Source: Scatosoma sp045654025 | GTDB taxonomy: Bacteria > Bacillota > Clostridia > Christensenellales > Borkfalkiaceae | DNA: 64,000 bases | Reading direction: 5' to 3' | Assembly: GCA_045654025.1 (NCBI GenBank) | Contig: JAZOMO010000044.1 | Location: 21,466 to 85,465, forward strand | Part shown: piece after piece, positions 17,573-26,516 of the stretch | How the letters are laid out: each line of letters starts with the position of its first letter | Position numbering within the stretch: the stretch's first letter is position 1 | Position numbers and translations under genes: made by a program | Notes under the pieces: generated by a model | The model's database searches: none | What the model was told of the DNA's origin: nothing | What the model saw: only the letters and a program-made list of their open reading frames with translations

Positions 17573-19078
17573 TTATTTTTTCGGTTTCATGGTGGGGAAG
17601 AGGATGACGTCACGAATGGTAGAGCTGTCCGTAAGCAACATTACTAATCTGTCTAAGCCCATTCCCAAGCCGCCTGTGGGAGGCAAGCCGTATTCCAAAG
17701 CGTTGATGAAATCTTCGTCCACCTGCGCTTCGTTGTTGCCCTTTGCGCGCTTTGCTTCTACCTGCTTTACCATACGCTGTTTCTGGTCGATCGGATCGTT
17801 CAATTCCGAGAACGCGTTGCCGTATTCGTGTGCGCAGATGAAGTATTCAAACCGTTCGGTGAACGCAGGGTTGGAGGGTTTACGCTTTGCCAAAGGCGAG
17901 TTTTCTACGGGATAATCGTAGATGATGGTGGGTTGAATCAGCTTGTCTTCTACAAACGCATCGAAGAATTCGATAAGGACATGCCCCTTGGTTGCGGCAT
18001 CACCCTGTTCAAGCTCTAAGCCTTTTTCTTTTGCAACGGCGCGAGCCTGCTCGTCCGTTGCCCAGTCGTTGTAGTCAACGCCAGCATACTTCTTCACAGC
18101 CTCTGCCATGGTCATTCTCGTCCATTCGCCCATGTGGATTACCGTACCCTGGTAAGTGATATCCAGCGTACCGCATACCTTCAAGGTAACCGTCTTGTAG
18201 AGGTCCTCGATGAGATTCATCATGTCCACGTAGTCGCTGTACGCCTGGTACATTTCAATCGTGGTGAATTCAGGGTTATGGAAAGCGTCCATACCTTCGT
18301 TACGGAAGATACGACCTACTTCGTATACCTTATCCAAGCCACCGACAATCAAACGCTTTAAGAACAGCTCGGTTTCGATACGCATGTACATATCCAAGTC
18401 GAGCGCGTTGTGGTGGGTTTTGAAGGGGCGCGCGTCTGCGCCGATTTCCAGCGTCAAAAGGGTAGGGGTGTCTACTTCCAAATACCCCATACCATCAAGG
18501 TATGCGCGGATTTCCTTCAAGATTTGCGAACGAACACGGAAGGTCTTTTTCACGTCGTCGTTCATAATCAAATCCAAGTGGCGAAGACGGTACTTCAAGT
18601 CCTGATTTTGCAAACCGTTGTACTTTTCAGGCAACGGCAACAGGGACTTAGTCAGCATAATCATTTCCTGCACGTGCAGGGAAATTTCTCCCGTCTGCGT
18701 TTTGAATACTACACCCTTAACGCCGATGATATCGCCGATGTCGTAATCCTTTTTGTAGGAAGTATAGTTCTCTTCACCCAAATCGTTGCGGGAGACGTAC
18801 AGCTGAATACTACCGCTCTTGTCTGCGATATGGGAGAAGGAAGCCTTACCCATGATACGTCTGGACATCATACGCCCTGCCACAGACACAAGCTGACCTT
18901 CGTATTTTTCGTAGTTCGCTTTGATATCCGCAGAGTCTGCGTTGACGTCGTATTTTACCTGTTCGTAAGGATTTTTGCCTTCCGAAATGAGCTTTTGCAG
19001 CTTTTCACGGCGAATTCTCGCCTGTTCAATCAGCTGTTCTTCTTCCTTAACTTCCACGTTTACGTTCTTATCTTGCAT
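17573..19078 (-). CDS. lysS: Lysine--tRNA ligase, class II
   Basis: A 501-residue class II lysyl-tRNA synthetase. It has an N-terminal OB-fold anticodon-binding domain (about 60-170) and a catalytic domain with motif 2 (RIFRNEGMDAFHNPEFT) and motif 3 (GLGMGLDRL). The loop before motif 2, usually written GGATARPF or GGASARPF, reads IGADARPF here. It lies 32 bp after greA and shares its promoter. greA-lysS is a common gene order in Firmicutes. Confidence 0.96.
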   Translation of the reverse strand: MQDKNVNVEVKEEEQLIEQARIRREKLQKLISEGKNPYEQVKYDVNADSADIKANYEKYEGQLVSVAGRMMSRRIMGKASFSHIADKSGSIQLYVSRNDLGEENYTSYKKDYDIGDIIGVKGVVFKTQTGEISLHVQEMIMLTKSLLPLPEKYNGLQNQDLKYRLRHLDLIMNDDVKKTFRVRSQILKEIRAYLDGMGYLEVDTPTLLTLEIGADARPFKTHHNALDLDMYMRIETELFLKRLIVGGLDKVYEVGRIFRNEGMDAFHNPEFTTIEMYQAYSDYVDMMNLIEDLYKTVTLKVCGTLDITYQGTVIHMGEWTRMTMAEAVKKYAGVDYNDWATDEQARAVAKEKGLELEQGDAATKGHVLIEFFDAFVEDKLIQPTIIYDYPVENSPLAKRKPSNPAFTERFEYFICAHEYGNAFSELNDPIDQKQRMVKQVEAKRAKGNNEAQVDEDFINALEYGLPPTGGLGMGLDRLVMLLTDSSTIRDVILFPTMKPKK

Positions 19079-19110
19079 TGTACACCTCTATTTTAACCGT
19101 TCTCGTTTAT

Positions 19111-19635
19111 TTACGCAAGTTCTACTTTCTTGATAACAAGCTCGTAGGAGTTGCCGTTGGGCAAATGCACCGTTACCGTTTCCCCCTGCTTGTGTCCAAA
19201 CAAGGAAGCACCCATCGGGGATTCGTTGGAAATCTTGTTTTCCTCGATGTTTGCATCCATCGAACCGGTGATTTCGTACACCTCTTCCTCTTCGAACATA
19301 TCGTCGTATACCGTCACCTTTACACCAAAGGTTACGAAGTCTACGTCTGCCTTGGGCGTACCGTAGATGCAACGGTTTTTCAGTTTATATTCCAGTTCAA
19401 AGATCTCCCCTTCGTTGCTTGCCTGCTCGTTTCTTGCGGCATCGTATTCTGCATTTTCCGAAAGGTCGCCGTGGCTTCTTGCCTCGGTGATTCTCGCCAC
19501 GATCTCATCTCTCTTTTCCGTCTGTAAATACTTCAAGTACGCTTTCTTTTCTTCATATCCCTCTCTGGACATGTATACCTTCTCCTGCTCAATCTCCGCA
19601 AGAGCGCCACTCTCCGTATAATACGTCTTTGCCAT
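19111..19635 (-). CDS. greA: Transcription elongation factor GreA
   Basis: A 174-residue GreA. The N-terminal coiled coil (about 20-90, with the GDLSENAEYDAARNEQ segment that inserts into the RNA polymerase channel) is followed by an FKBP-like domain ending in the SPMGASLFGHKQGE signature. It rescues backtracked RNA polymerase. The N-terminus is about 15 residues longer than usual before YMSREGYEE. A strong promoter lies at 19739-19767. Confidence 0.95.
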   Translation of the reverse strand: MAKTYYTESGALAEIEQEKVYMSREGYEEKKAYLKYLQTEKRDEIVARITEARSHGDLSENAEYDAARNEQASNEGEIFELEYKLKNRCIYGTPKADVDFVTFGVKVTVYDDMFEEEEVYEITGSMDANIEENKISNESPMGASLFGHKQGETVTVHLPNGNSYELVIKKVELA

Positions 19636-19738
19636 TTACTTTTCTCCTCCTAATCGCCATCACGGCGTAATCCCTATTAAACGCAAAAAAACCGCCGCAA
19701 CCGAAGTAGGTCACGGTGATTTCGCTTCTATGGTCATT

Positions 19739-19767
19739 ATTATACCCGTTTTTTTTACGCTTGTCAA
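19739..19767 (-). promoter_or_regulatory. Sigma-A promoter of greA-lysS
   Basis: Minus strand: TTGACA (19767-19762), 17 bp, TATAAT (19744-19739), both perfect. The leader before the greA ATG is roughly 95 nt; I do not recognise a T-box or riboswitch in it. Confidence 0.85.
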
Positions 19768-19854
19768 TTCATTTTTCCCCCTTTCCATAGGAAAAAATAG
19801 AAAATTTTACGCTTTTTTTTGCGGGTTTTTCTTCGGTAAAAACCTCTTTGCTTT

Positions 19855-21021
19855 TTACAGCTTCTTCATAAACGCCGACATTCTCTCGAATGCCTCGTTG
19901 AGTTGCGCCATTCCCGTTGCGTAGGAAAGTCGTACGTTTTCCACCCCGAACTGCCCGAACGCCGTCCCTGGTACGACCGCTACTTTTTGCTCTTTTAACA
20001 AGCGTTCAGCGAACGTTTCACTATCCATTCCCGTATTTTTCACCGACGGAAAAGCGTAAAACGCACCCCTCGGTTCAAAGCATTCCAAGCCGATTTCAGT
20101 CAAGGAACTGAGGACGAAGCGACGGCGCTTATCGTACGCCTCACGCATTTCTTCCACGACGGAAAATCCGTCCGAGAACCCGTCCGAGAGCGCCTCGATG
20201 CCCGCATACTGCGAAGTAATCGGTGCGCACAGCATCGCATACTGATGGATTTTGAACATCGCGTTGTCAATCTCCGCAGGAGCGGCAACGTAGCCAAGTC
20301 GCCAACCCGTCATTGCAAACGCCTTGGAAAAACCACTGACGTATACCGTTCTTTCCTTCATACCAGGAAGTGTAGCAATCGAACAATGCCGTCCGCCGTA
20401 AGTGAGCTCGGCATAGATTTCGTCGGTGATGACAAGCAGGTCGTGCTTGATGATGACCTTTGCAATCGCCTCTAACTGTTGCTTCGTCATGACTGCGCCC
20501 GTAGGATTGTTGGGGTAGGTCAGAATGATTGCCTTCGTCTTGTCCGTCACCGCTTTTTCAATCGCCTCAGGACGGACGATGAAATCGTCTTCTTCCCTAC
20601 ATTCCACCGCCACGGGTACGCCATCCGACATGGTAATCAAGGGGGCGTACGACACGTAGGCGGGGTCGGGAACAAGCACCTCTTCGCCACGCTCGACACA
20701 AGCGCGCAGAGCAAGGTCAATCGCCTCACTGCCACCTACGGTGATGATGATATTTTTCGGGTCGTATTGCAGAGCAAACCGCTCGGATAAATACCGAGAA
20801 ACCAGCTCTAACAGCTTGGGCAGACCACGATTGCCCGTATATTGCGTATAGCCTCTTTGCAGGGAAGTGATTGCCGCAGACCGCACACGCCACGGGGTGA
20901 CGAAATCGGGTTCGCCCACACCCAGCGAAATTGCGCCTTCGGTTTCCCGTACGATATCGAAGAATTTTCTAATACCGCTTGGCTTTAACGCCTTTGATTT
21001 TTCGTTGATAAAACTACGCAT
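19855..21021 (-). CDS. Class I/II aminotransferase (PatA/AlaT-like)
   Basis: A 388-residue fold-type I aminotransferase with PLP lysine K233 (SGFSKAFAMTGW) and the YPNNPTGA substrate loop. It resembles the Firmicutes aminotransferases that sit next to an Lrp/AsnC regulator, as here. Substrate unknown; an aromatic or branched amino acid, or aspartate/alanine, is possible. It is the third gene after the leaderless small ORF and the Lrp gene. Confidence 0.85.
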   Translation of the reverse strand: MRSFINEKSKALKPSGIRKFFDIVRETEGAISLGVGEPDFVTPWRVRSAAITSLQRGYTQYTGNRGLPKLLELVSRYLSERFALQYDPKNIIITVGGSEAIDLALRACVERGEEVLVPDPAYVSYAPLITMSDGVPVAVECREEDDFIVRPEAIEKAVTDKTKAIILTYPNNPTGAVMTKQQLEAIAKVIIKHDLLVITDEIYAELTYGGRHCSIATLPGMKERTVYVSGFSKAFAMTGWRLGYVAAPAEIDNAMFKIHQYAMLCAPITSQYAGIEALSDGFSDGFSVVEEMREAYDKRRRFVLSSLTEIGLECFEPRGAFYAFPSVKNTGMDSETFAERLLKEQKVAVVPGTAFGQFGVENVRLSYATGMAQLNEAFERMSAFMKKL

Positions 21022-21062
21022 AAAGAACCTATTTGTTTTTGGTTAATCTACCATCACGCCGA

Positions 21063-21079
21063 GTGTACTAATCGTACAC
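21063..21079. repeat. Inverted repeat between the Lrp and aminotransferase genes
   Basis: GTGTAC and GTACAC flank a 5-bp centre (TAATC), about 40 bp upstream of the aminotransferase ATG. It could be an operator for the neighbouring Lrp-type regulator or a small hairpin; neither is proven. Confidence 0.3.
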
Positions 21080-21131
21080 GACCAAGGGAACACGGAACGC
21101 AACGCAGTATTGCGCCGCATTTTATAGGCAA

Positions 21132-21620
21132 TTAGGCTTGGACGGAAAGTCGTCGGTCTTCGTCTTTTTCCGTCAAAATCCCCTCTACCTTGTACTTTTT
21201 TAAGATAAAGTGGGTCGCCGTGGAAATGACGCCGCTGAAAGTGGAAATACGCTCGGAAACAAAGCGCGCTACCTTTTGCAAGGAGGCGTCTTCGATGAAC
21301 ACGGCAAGGTCGTATGCGCCGCTCATCAGATACACGCCCTTTACCTCAGGGAATGCGGCGATTTGCTTTGCAATTCCGTCAAATCCCTCCACACTCTTGG
21401 GGGTGACCTTGACTTCAATCAACGCCTCTACCAGCGTTTCATCGGTCTTTTCACCGTTGACGATTGCGGCGTATTTTACGATTGCACCAGATTGCTCTAA
21501 CCCGTCAATGCACGCCTGCACGGCCGCCGTTTCTTCGCCCAAAGCCGCGGCAATCTGCTTTGCCGTCAATCTTGCATCGCTCTTTAACAAATCTAATACT
21601 TCTCTTTCCAAAACTTTCAT
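21132..21620 (-). CDS. Lrp/AsnC-family transcriptional regulator
   Basis: A 162-residue regulator with an N-terminal winged helix (LLKSDARLTAKQIAAALGEETAAVQACIDG: shown only in part here, residues about 10-40) and a C-terminal RAM/AsnC ligand domain (about 70-145; VKGVYLMSGAYDLAVFIE). These proteins sense amino acids and form octamers on DNA. Its position directly upstream of an aminotransferase suggests local control of that gene. Confidence 0.9.
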   Translation of the reverse strand: MKVLEREVLDLLKSDARLTAKQIAAALGEETAAVQACIDGLEQSGAIVKYAAIVNGEKTDETLVEALIEVKVTPKSVEGFDGIAKQIAAFPEVKGVYLMSGAYDLAVFIEDASLQKVARFVSERISTFSGVISTATHFILKKYKVEGILTEKDEDRRLSVQA

Positions 21621-21636
21621 ATAATAATCTCCGAAG

Positions 21637-21891
21637 TTAAAACAAGTTTTCGATAAATAAATGATCGAACGGAATATCCTCTAAAAAGTCGCTTTTCGTA
21701 AACTTCACGTGATTGAACTTTGCGAAGTTGAAGATATGCGCCTTGACTAAAACGGGCGTGGGTACATCCAACTGCGTACAAATCTCCGCCATATAGTCAA
21801 ACAGCGAGGAATACGTCAAAGGCTCTGCCTTTTCGTACACCGTCTGTTTTTTAATTCTTCCGTCTATCATGACTTTTGCCCAAATTCTCAT
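21637..21891 (-). CDS. Small conserved-type hypothetical protein
   Basis: An 84-residue protein of mixed charge, without signal peptide or recognised motif. It is read from an ATG only about 4 nt after the predicted transcription start of the promoter at 21902-21930, so its mRNA appears leaderless. It precedes the Lrp gene by 16 bp and probably shares its transcript. Confidence 0.6.
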   Translation of the reverse strand: MRIWAKVMIDGRIKKQTVYEKAEPLTYSSLFDYMAEICTQLDVPTPVLVKAHIFNFAKFNHVKFTKSDFLEDIPFDHLFIENLF

Positions 21892-21901
21892 AATACGCTA
21901 T

Positions 21902-21930
21902 ATTATACACAATTTTTTTGCAAAATGCAA
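21902..21930 (-). promoter_or_regulatory. Sigma-A promoter of the small ORF-Lrp operon
   Basis: Minus strand: TTGCAT (21930-21925), 17 bp, TATAAT (21907-21902). Transcription should start near 21895, leaving almost no 5' untranslated region before the ATG at 21891. Confidence 0.75.
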
Positions 21931-21954
21931 CTTCTCACGGACGGTTTGCGGGAT

Positions 21955-23103
21955 TTACTTGCCAAACATGATTTTTTCGCTACAGAACATTTTGGAAAGC
22001 ACCCACATCAGCGTGCCCGCTATGGCAAGATTGACCAAAACGGTAATCACCACGTAAAGGGGCTTGGTCGCCATGGAGAACACACCACCCAGCGCCGCCG
22101 CGCTGTTCAAAAGGGGAATACAGTAGAAATACCACCCGTCCATCGGCAGGAAAGACGTTCCTAGCGCCGCCAACATTACGAGTATCATCACGGGGGAAAT
22201 CATCGCCGTTGCCTCTTTCACACTCCTCGCCCACGCGGACAGCATGGACACCAACGCCACCATGACCAGCACGGACGAAAGGACGACACCAAACAGTGAA
22301 GCGTACTCTACAAAGCCGTAGCCCAGCATCGAAAGAGAAATATTCTCTTCCCCTAAAAGCTTTGGCAGCGACAAGACGATACCCGCACAGCTACAAAGCC
22401 CGCTAAGAAGCGAAATCGCCGACAGCGAAACGACCTTGCCTGCGGCAATATACCCACGCTTGACGGGGGTGACCAGCATGGTTGCGAACGTTCCACGCTC
22501 CTTTTCGCCTGCGATACTCTCAGGCGCAACCGCCACACAACCCGTCATCAGCATCACCAAAATCAACATCGGTCCTATCATGGATACCAGCATTGCGGAA
22601 ATATCCCCTTCCGTCGCCAAATCCTGAGGCGTCAAAAGAAAGTTGGGTGCGCCGTATTGCGCTGAACTAAGCACCGCCGTTATCAGCTGCGCCGCCATCG
22701 CAGACTCGGTGTCTGCAGAGTTTGTATACAGCTTCACCTCGTGCAACGACCCGTCCGCGCCGCCGAGCGTAAAGCCGTCAGGGAATACCAGGTATGCGTC
22801 CAACTCGCCGTCGCGCACTTTTTGTTCACCGTCAGAGAGTTCCGTAGCCGTCACCTGCAACTCAAAATTTCCTACAAGGCTCAACGTTTCCTCCGTCAGC
22901 CACTCAGGAGTGTTCACCACGCAAACCTTGTACGTGTAATCCTCGGACGGAGTCAAGCTTGGTATCAACGTTCCGCCCAAGAAGGAATAGATGATATAGA
23001 TTAAAATCCCGGGGAAAAAGAGTGCTATTAGCATTCTCTTGTCATTAAAAAAGCGGGCAAATTCCTTTTTCGCTATCGTCCAAATCACGGCTAATTTTTT
23101 CAT
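21955..23103 (-). CDS. ABC-2 type permease, NatB-like
   Basis: A 382-residue permease with one N-terminal transmembrane helix, a large extracytoplasmic domain (about 50-180) and five C-terminal transmembrane segments, the NatB/ABC-2 layout. Together with the ATPase at 23100-23876 it forms an exporter; NatAB of B. subtilis exports sodium ions, but the substrate here is not certain. It overlaps the ATPase gene by 4 bp (ATGA). Confidence 0.88.
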   Translation of the reverse strand: MKKLAVIWTIAKKEFARFFNDKRMLIALFFPGILIYIIYSFLGGTLIPSLTPSEDYTYKVCVVNTPEWLTEETLSLVGNFELQVTATELSDGEQKVRDGELDAYLVFPDGFTLGGADGSLHEVKLYTNSADTESAMAAQLITAVLSSAQYGAPNFLLTPQDLATEGDISAMLVSMIGPMLILVMLMTGCVAVAPESIAGEKERGTFATMLVTPVKRGYIAAGKVVSLSAISLLSGLCSCAGIVLSLPKLLGEENISLSMLGYGFVEYASLFGVVLSSVLVMVALVSMLSAWARSVKEATAMISPVMILVMLAALGTSFLPMDGWYFYCIPLLNSAAALGGVFSMATKPLYVVITVLVNLAIAGTLMWVLSKMFCSEKIMFGK

Positions 23104-23876
23104 ACTTCGCCCCCCTTTACCTGCTGATAAACATCGAAGAAGACGTCCTCGAGGCTCTTTTCCGCCGTCAGCGTTTTCACCTCTCCCTCTGCCGTCATCC
23201 TACCGTCGATGATGATACCGACTCGGTCGCAAATCTTTTCTACCAAAGAGAAAATATGGGTGGAGAGCAGGATCGTCTTGCCCTGCGATTTGAGTTCCAA
23301 AAGGAAGTCGGTGACCACCTTTGCCGTCAGGACGTCAAGCCCATTCGTGGGTTCGTCAAAGATAATGACGTCGGGGTCGTGCACCAAGGAAATCGCGATG
23401 CTAACCTTCTGTTTCATACCCGTGGACAGCTCGCCTATTTTTGTTTCACAAAAATCCGAAATACCAAAGCGTTCAAACAACATCTTTTTGCGTTGGTCGC
23501 GCGTTTCCGCAGAAACCCCTTGCAGTTCGCTGAAAAAATCAAAGAGGTAGTTCGGGGTAAAGAACTCGTCCGGTCTGAGCTCACTGGTCAAAAACCCGAT
23601 TTTTGAACGTACCTGCTCAGGCTGGCTAACCACGCTAAAGCCGTCCAAGGTCGCATCCCCTTCGTCGGGTTTCATTAAGGTGGATAAAATCCGCAGGGTC
23701 GTCGTTTTCCCCGCGCCATTCGGGCCAAGCAAGCCGTAGATTTCCCCACGCTTTACGGAAAAAGAAAGCCCGTCTACCGCAACCCTCGTTTTCCGTTTCG
23801 TCTTTTCTATCTGTTGTTGTTTTTTAGAGAGAGTGAACGTTTTCCTCAAATCGTTCGCCCGCAAAATCATTTCCAA
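23100..23876 (-). CDS. ABC transporter ATP-binding protein, NatA-like
   Basis: A 258-residue ATPase with Walker A GPNGAGKTT (51-59), signature LSTGMKQK and Walker B IIFDEPTNGLD. A basic insert near residues 18-31 (KKQQQIEKTKRKTR) is typical of NatA-type subunits. It drives the permease encoded directly after it. Confidence 0.92.
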   Translation of the reverse strand: MEMILRANDLRKTFTLSKKQQQIEKTKRKTRVAVDGLSFSVKRGEIYGLLGPNGAGKTTTLRILSTLMKPDEGDATLDGFSVVSQPEQVRSKIGFLTSELRPDEFFTPNYLFDFFSELQGVSAETRDQRKKMLFERFGISDFCETKIGELSTGMKQKVSIAISLVHDPDVIIFDEPTNGLDVLTAKVVTDFLLELKSQGKTILLSTHIFSLVEKICDRVGIIIDGRMTAEGEVKTLTAEKSLEDVFFDVYQQVKGGEV

Positions 23877-23907
23877 AGTATTCGCTCCTTACGGTGTTTT
23901 CTACGTT

Positions 23908-23936
23908 ATTTTAGCATACTTATCATCTTTTGTCAA
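23908..23936 (-). promoter_or_regulatory. Sigma-A promoter of the NatAB-like operon
   Basis: Minus strand: TTGACA (23936-23931), 17 bp, TAAAAT (23913-23908), 32 bp before the ATG. Confidence 0.75.
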
Positions 23937-24069
23937 TATGATAAGGTACACCGCCCGTAGAAAAACGCTCTCCCGACCGTAGAGGATACGCTTTCGACAA
24001 AAAATAGGGCGGGTCGTCAAAATCTCTGTAAACTCGCAGGAAAATTTTTGGTATGTTGGAGAAAACCGT

Positions 24070-24864
24070 ATGAAATTTTTGCTTTTTTCCTATAAAAAGC
24101 CGCGCCCAACGGCAAGGCTCGCCTTTCGTATCGCCGCCCTTTCCTTTGCGGTATGCGCGGCAGCGTTGTTCGTTTTGTATTTTGCGTTCACGACACCCTT
24201 GCAGGCAACCGCCGCGAAACAACGAAAGTTGCCCATCTATTCGGTGGCAAAGCAGGAAAAGCAAATCGCCATCTCCTTTGATTGCGCTTGGGGGGTGGAG
24301 TACACGGACAAAATCTTAGACGAACTCGATCGGCATAACGTCAAATGCACTTGGTTTGCCGTCGAATTTTGGGTGGAAAAATACCCCGAATACGCCAAAA
24401 AAATCGTGGAGAGAGGGCACGAGCTGGGTACGCACAGCAAAACCCACCCCTACATGAGTAAACTCTCCAAAACGGAAATGTTAGAGGAGTTAAAATCCTC
24501 CTGCGCTGTCATTCAAAAGACGACGGGGGTTGCCCCTACGCTTTTTCGACCGCCTTATGGCGACTATAACGATCTACTCATCGAAACCTGCGAGGGGCTG
24601 AATTTATATCCCATTCAATGGGACGTGGACAGCTTGGACTGGAAAAACCTTTCCGCAACGGAAATTTCCTTGCGGATTATCAACGGCGCGAAAGCAGGCA
24701 GCATCATTCTTTGCCACAACAACGGACTGCACACCGCAGAGGCTCTGCCGATGATTTTTTCCACTCTGCAAAACAGAGGCTATACTTTCGTCCCTATCGG
24801 ACAACTGATTTACAAAACGAACTACACCGTCGACCACACAGGCAAGCAACACCCTGCGGTTTGA
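24070..24864 (+). CDS. pdaB: Polysaccharide deacetylase, PdaB-like
   Basis: A 264-residue protein with an N-terminal membrane anchor (about 18-42) and a NodB-type domain. The catalytic/metal motif reads SFDCAWG (D71) in place of the usual TFDDGP; this variant is characteristic of the sporulation deacetylase PdaB. Metal-binding histidines H122 and H126 (THSKTH) and the RPPYGDYN motif are present. PdaB acts on cortex peptidoglycan or maintains spores late in sporulation. RBS GGAG lies 7 nt before the ATG. Confidence 0.9.
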   Translation: MKFLLFSYKKPRPTARLAFRIAALSFAVCAAALFVLYFAFTTPLQATAAKQRKLPIYSVAKQEKQIAISFDCAWGVEYTDKILDELDRHNVKCTWFAVEFWVEKYPEYAKKIVERGHELGTHSKTHPYMSKLSKTEMLEELKSSCAVIQKTTGVAPTLFRPPYGDYNDLLIETCEGLNLYPIQWDVDSLDWKNLSATEISLRIINGAKAGSIILCHNNGLHTAEALPMIFSTLQNRGYTFVPIGQLIYKTNYTVDHTGKQHPAV

Positions 24865-24889
24865 CGGAATAAAATGCGAGGTACTATTT

Positions 24890-25588
24890 ATGAATTACAA
24901 CTGCGAAAAGAACAACCGAGTGTATTTGACAGGGGAAATCGTCAGCGACGCAAGCTTCTCCCACGAGGTCTACGGAGAGGGTTTTTACGAATTTTTCGTA
25001 AAAGTCCTGCGACTTTCAGGGCAAGCCGATATCCTGCCCGTCACCGTTTCTGAACGGCTGATTACCTGCGGTGAACTGCAAAAAGGCAAGCGAATTTCCG
25101 CCGTCGGACAATTTCGAAGCTACAACAAGCTGGAAAACGGCAAATCCCGCCTAATGCTGACCGTCTTTTTACGGGAGCTTGTGGACGAAGACCCCGACAA
25201 AAACCCAAACAATATCCTGCTGTCCGGGTATATCTGCAAACCGCCCGTCTATCGAACAACCCCCTTTAATCGGGAAATCGCCGACGTGTTGGTGGCAGTC
25301 AACCGCGCCTATAATAAATCGGACTATATCCCCTGCATCGCGTGGGGCAGAAACGCGCGCTTTGTAAAATCCCTCGCCGTAGGCGATCGTATTGCTGTCG
25401 CAGGCAGAATCCAAAGCCGCGAATACCAAAAGAAGCTGTCCGACACCGACGTCAAGACGATGACCGCTTACGAAGTGTCCGTTTCCAAGCTGGCGGCTTT
25501 TGACGACAAAGAAGATTTTGACCTCGAAACGGAATTCGCCTTATACTCCGTCCCCGAAGTCGGCGCGGCGTTGGATACAGTGGTATAA
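24890..25588 (+). CDS. Tandem OB-fold (SSB-like) protein, copy 1
   Basis: A 232-residue cytoplasmic protein built from two SSB-like OB folds (about 8-100 and 105-210): NRVYLTGEIVSD and NNILLSGYICKP start the two halves, and each contains a GDRIAVAGRIQS or GKRISAVGQFRS strand. Similar double-OB proteins are annotated in Clostridia as single-stranded DNA-binding proteins. It lacks the acidic C-terminal tip of canonical Ssb. Follows pdaB by 25 bp. Confidence 0.75.
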   Translation: MNYNCEKNNRVYLTGEIVSDASFSHEVYGEGFYEFFVKVLRLSGQADILPVTVSERLITCGELQKGKRISAVGQFRSYNKLENGKSRLMLTVFLRELVDEDPDKNPNNILLSGYICKPPVYRTTPFNREIADVLVAVNRAYNKSDYIPCIAWGRNARFVKSLAVGDRIAVAGRIQSREYQKKLSDTDVKTMTAYEVSVSKLAAFDDKEDFDLETEFALYSVPEVGAALDTVV

Positions 25589-25603
25589 TAATAGCTTATA
25601 TTT

Positions 25604-25628
25604 GGCGGCGGCTTGCCGCCTTTTTTCT
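25604..25628 (+). terminator. Intrinsic terminator after OB-fold copy 1
   Basis: GGCGGC (25604-25609) pairs with GCCGCC (25615-25620) followed by TTTTTT. Confidence 0.8.
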
Positions 25629-25640
25629 TTCCTCGAATGA

Positions 25641-25669
25641 TTGACATCTTAATCAGCATATGGTATAAT
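25641..25669 (+). promoter_or_regulatory. Sigma-A promoter of OB-fold copy 2
   Basis: TTGACA (25641-25646), 17 bp, TATAAT (25664-25669), both perfect. The ATG at 25668 overlaps the -10 box, which rules it out as the start of the following gene. Confidence 0.85.
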
Positions 25670-25697
25670 GATAAAAAATATACGACGGAGAACGGCC

Positions 25698-26300
25698 ATG
25701 CAAAACGTTGCGCCTGAAAATTTAATTTTACTCTGCGGCGAGCTGACGACAGACGGCGCGCCCGTCTGCCTTGACGGCGAGCGCTTTTTGGAATTTTCGA
25801 TGAAAATCACCCTGCCGACGGGGGTAGATATCCTGCCCGTGTTAATTGCTGAAACGCAGGTGGACGATACCGTGCAAAAGGGAACAATCCTCTCTCTGAC
25901 CGGTAAAATCTTCTCTGATGAGGTGGAGGCCGGGGAAGATTGCTCCCCTCTTTTAAAAGTGCGCGCAGAAGAGGTCTACGCGGGGGAAACGGAAATCACC
26001 AGCGGAATATTCCTCACGGGCAACGTCATTAGAAAACCCTATTCCTACGTCATCGGCGAGGGGGAACGGGCAGAGTTCTTGCTCTCCGTACACAGTCAAG
26101 ACGGACGGTTTACCGAAGTGTCCGTTTCCGTAAGCGATGAAAGCGTCGCCATCGCAAAACGGTTGCAATTAGGGGATACTGTTTCCATTTTAGGGCAGTT
26201 GCATTCCTATCAGTATATGGACTTAGGCGAAGGTGGAGCGGCCACCAAAACCGCCTACGAAGTAGAAATTCTCCGCTTTACGGCAATCCCAGAAATATAA
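25698..26300 (+). CDS. Tandem OB-fold (SSB-like) protein, copy 2
   Basis: A 200-residue protein again with two OB-like halves (NLILLCGELTTD and SGIFLTGNVIRKP begin them; VSILGQLHSYQY closes the second). It is a divergent paralogue of the preceding gene: both share VDILPV/ADILPV and AYEVEILRF/AYEVSVSKL segments. The start at 25698 is set by GGAGA upstream and by the promoter position. Its own promoter and the terminator before it make it independently expressed. A DNA-binding role is inferred only from the fold. Confidence 0.7.
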   Translation: MQNVAPENLILLCGELTTDGAPVCLDGERFLEFSMKITLPTGVDILPVLIAETQVDDTVQKGTILSLTGKIFSDEVEAGEDCSPLLKVRAEEVYAGETEITSGIFLTGNVIRKPYSYVIGEGERAEFLLSVHSQDGRFTEVSVSVSDESVAIAKRLQLGDTVSILGQLHSYQYMDLGEGGAATKTAYEVEILRFTAIPEI

Positions 26301-26408
26301 GCAATATTTATGTGTTGTATCAATATCTACAGGGCAGGTATTTGTATACTTTAAAAAGTTTTTTGTTTCCATAAGCTATTATTATATTATACTCTTTCGA
26401 TAAATTAT

Positions 26409-26446
26409 ACCGATCTTCGACAAAAGTCGTGGGTCGGTTTTTTGTT
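26409..26446 (+). terminator. Intrinsic terminator after OB-fold copy 2
   Basis: ACCGA...CGAC pairs with GTCG...TCGGT around an AAAA loop, then a T run with one G. Confidence 0.75.
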
Positions 26447-26516
26447 TTTCCCGTTCTCTTTTTGGGGCAAGCCGCATATAGTAGAATACAGACGAAAACA
26501 CAAGGAGTTTTAGCTT

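Noticed and set aside
19636..19738. T-box leader before greA-lysS
   Set aside because: The roughly 95-nt leader is too short and lacks the T-box motif.
26456..26500. Sigma-E promoter before the SpoIVFA-like gene
   Set aside because: A CATATAGT -10-like box exists but no matching -35 element is found at the right distance.
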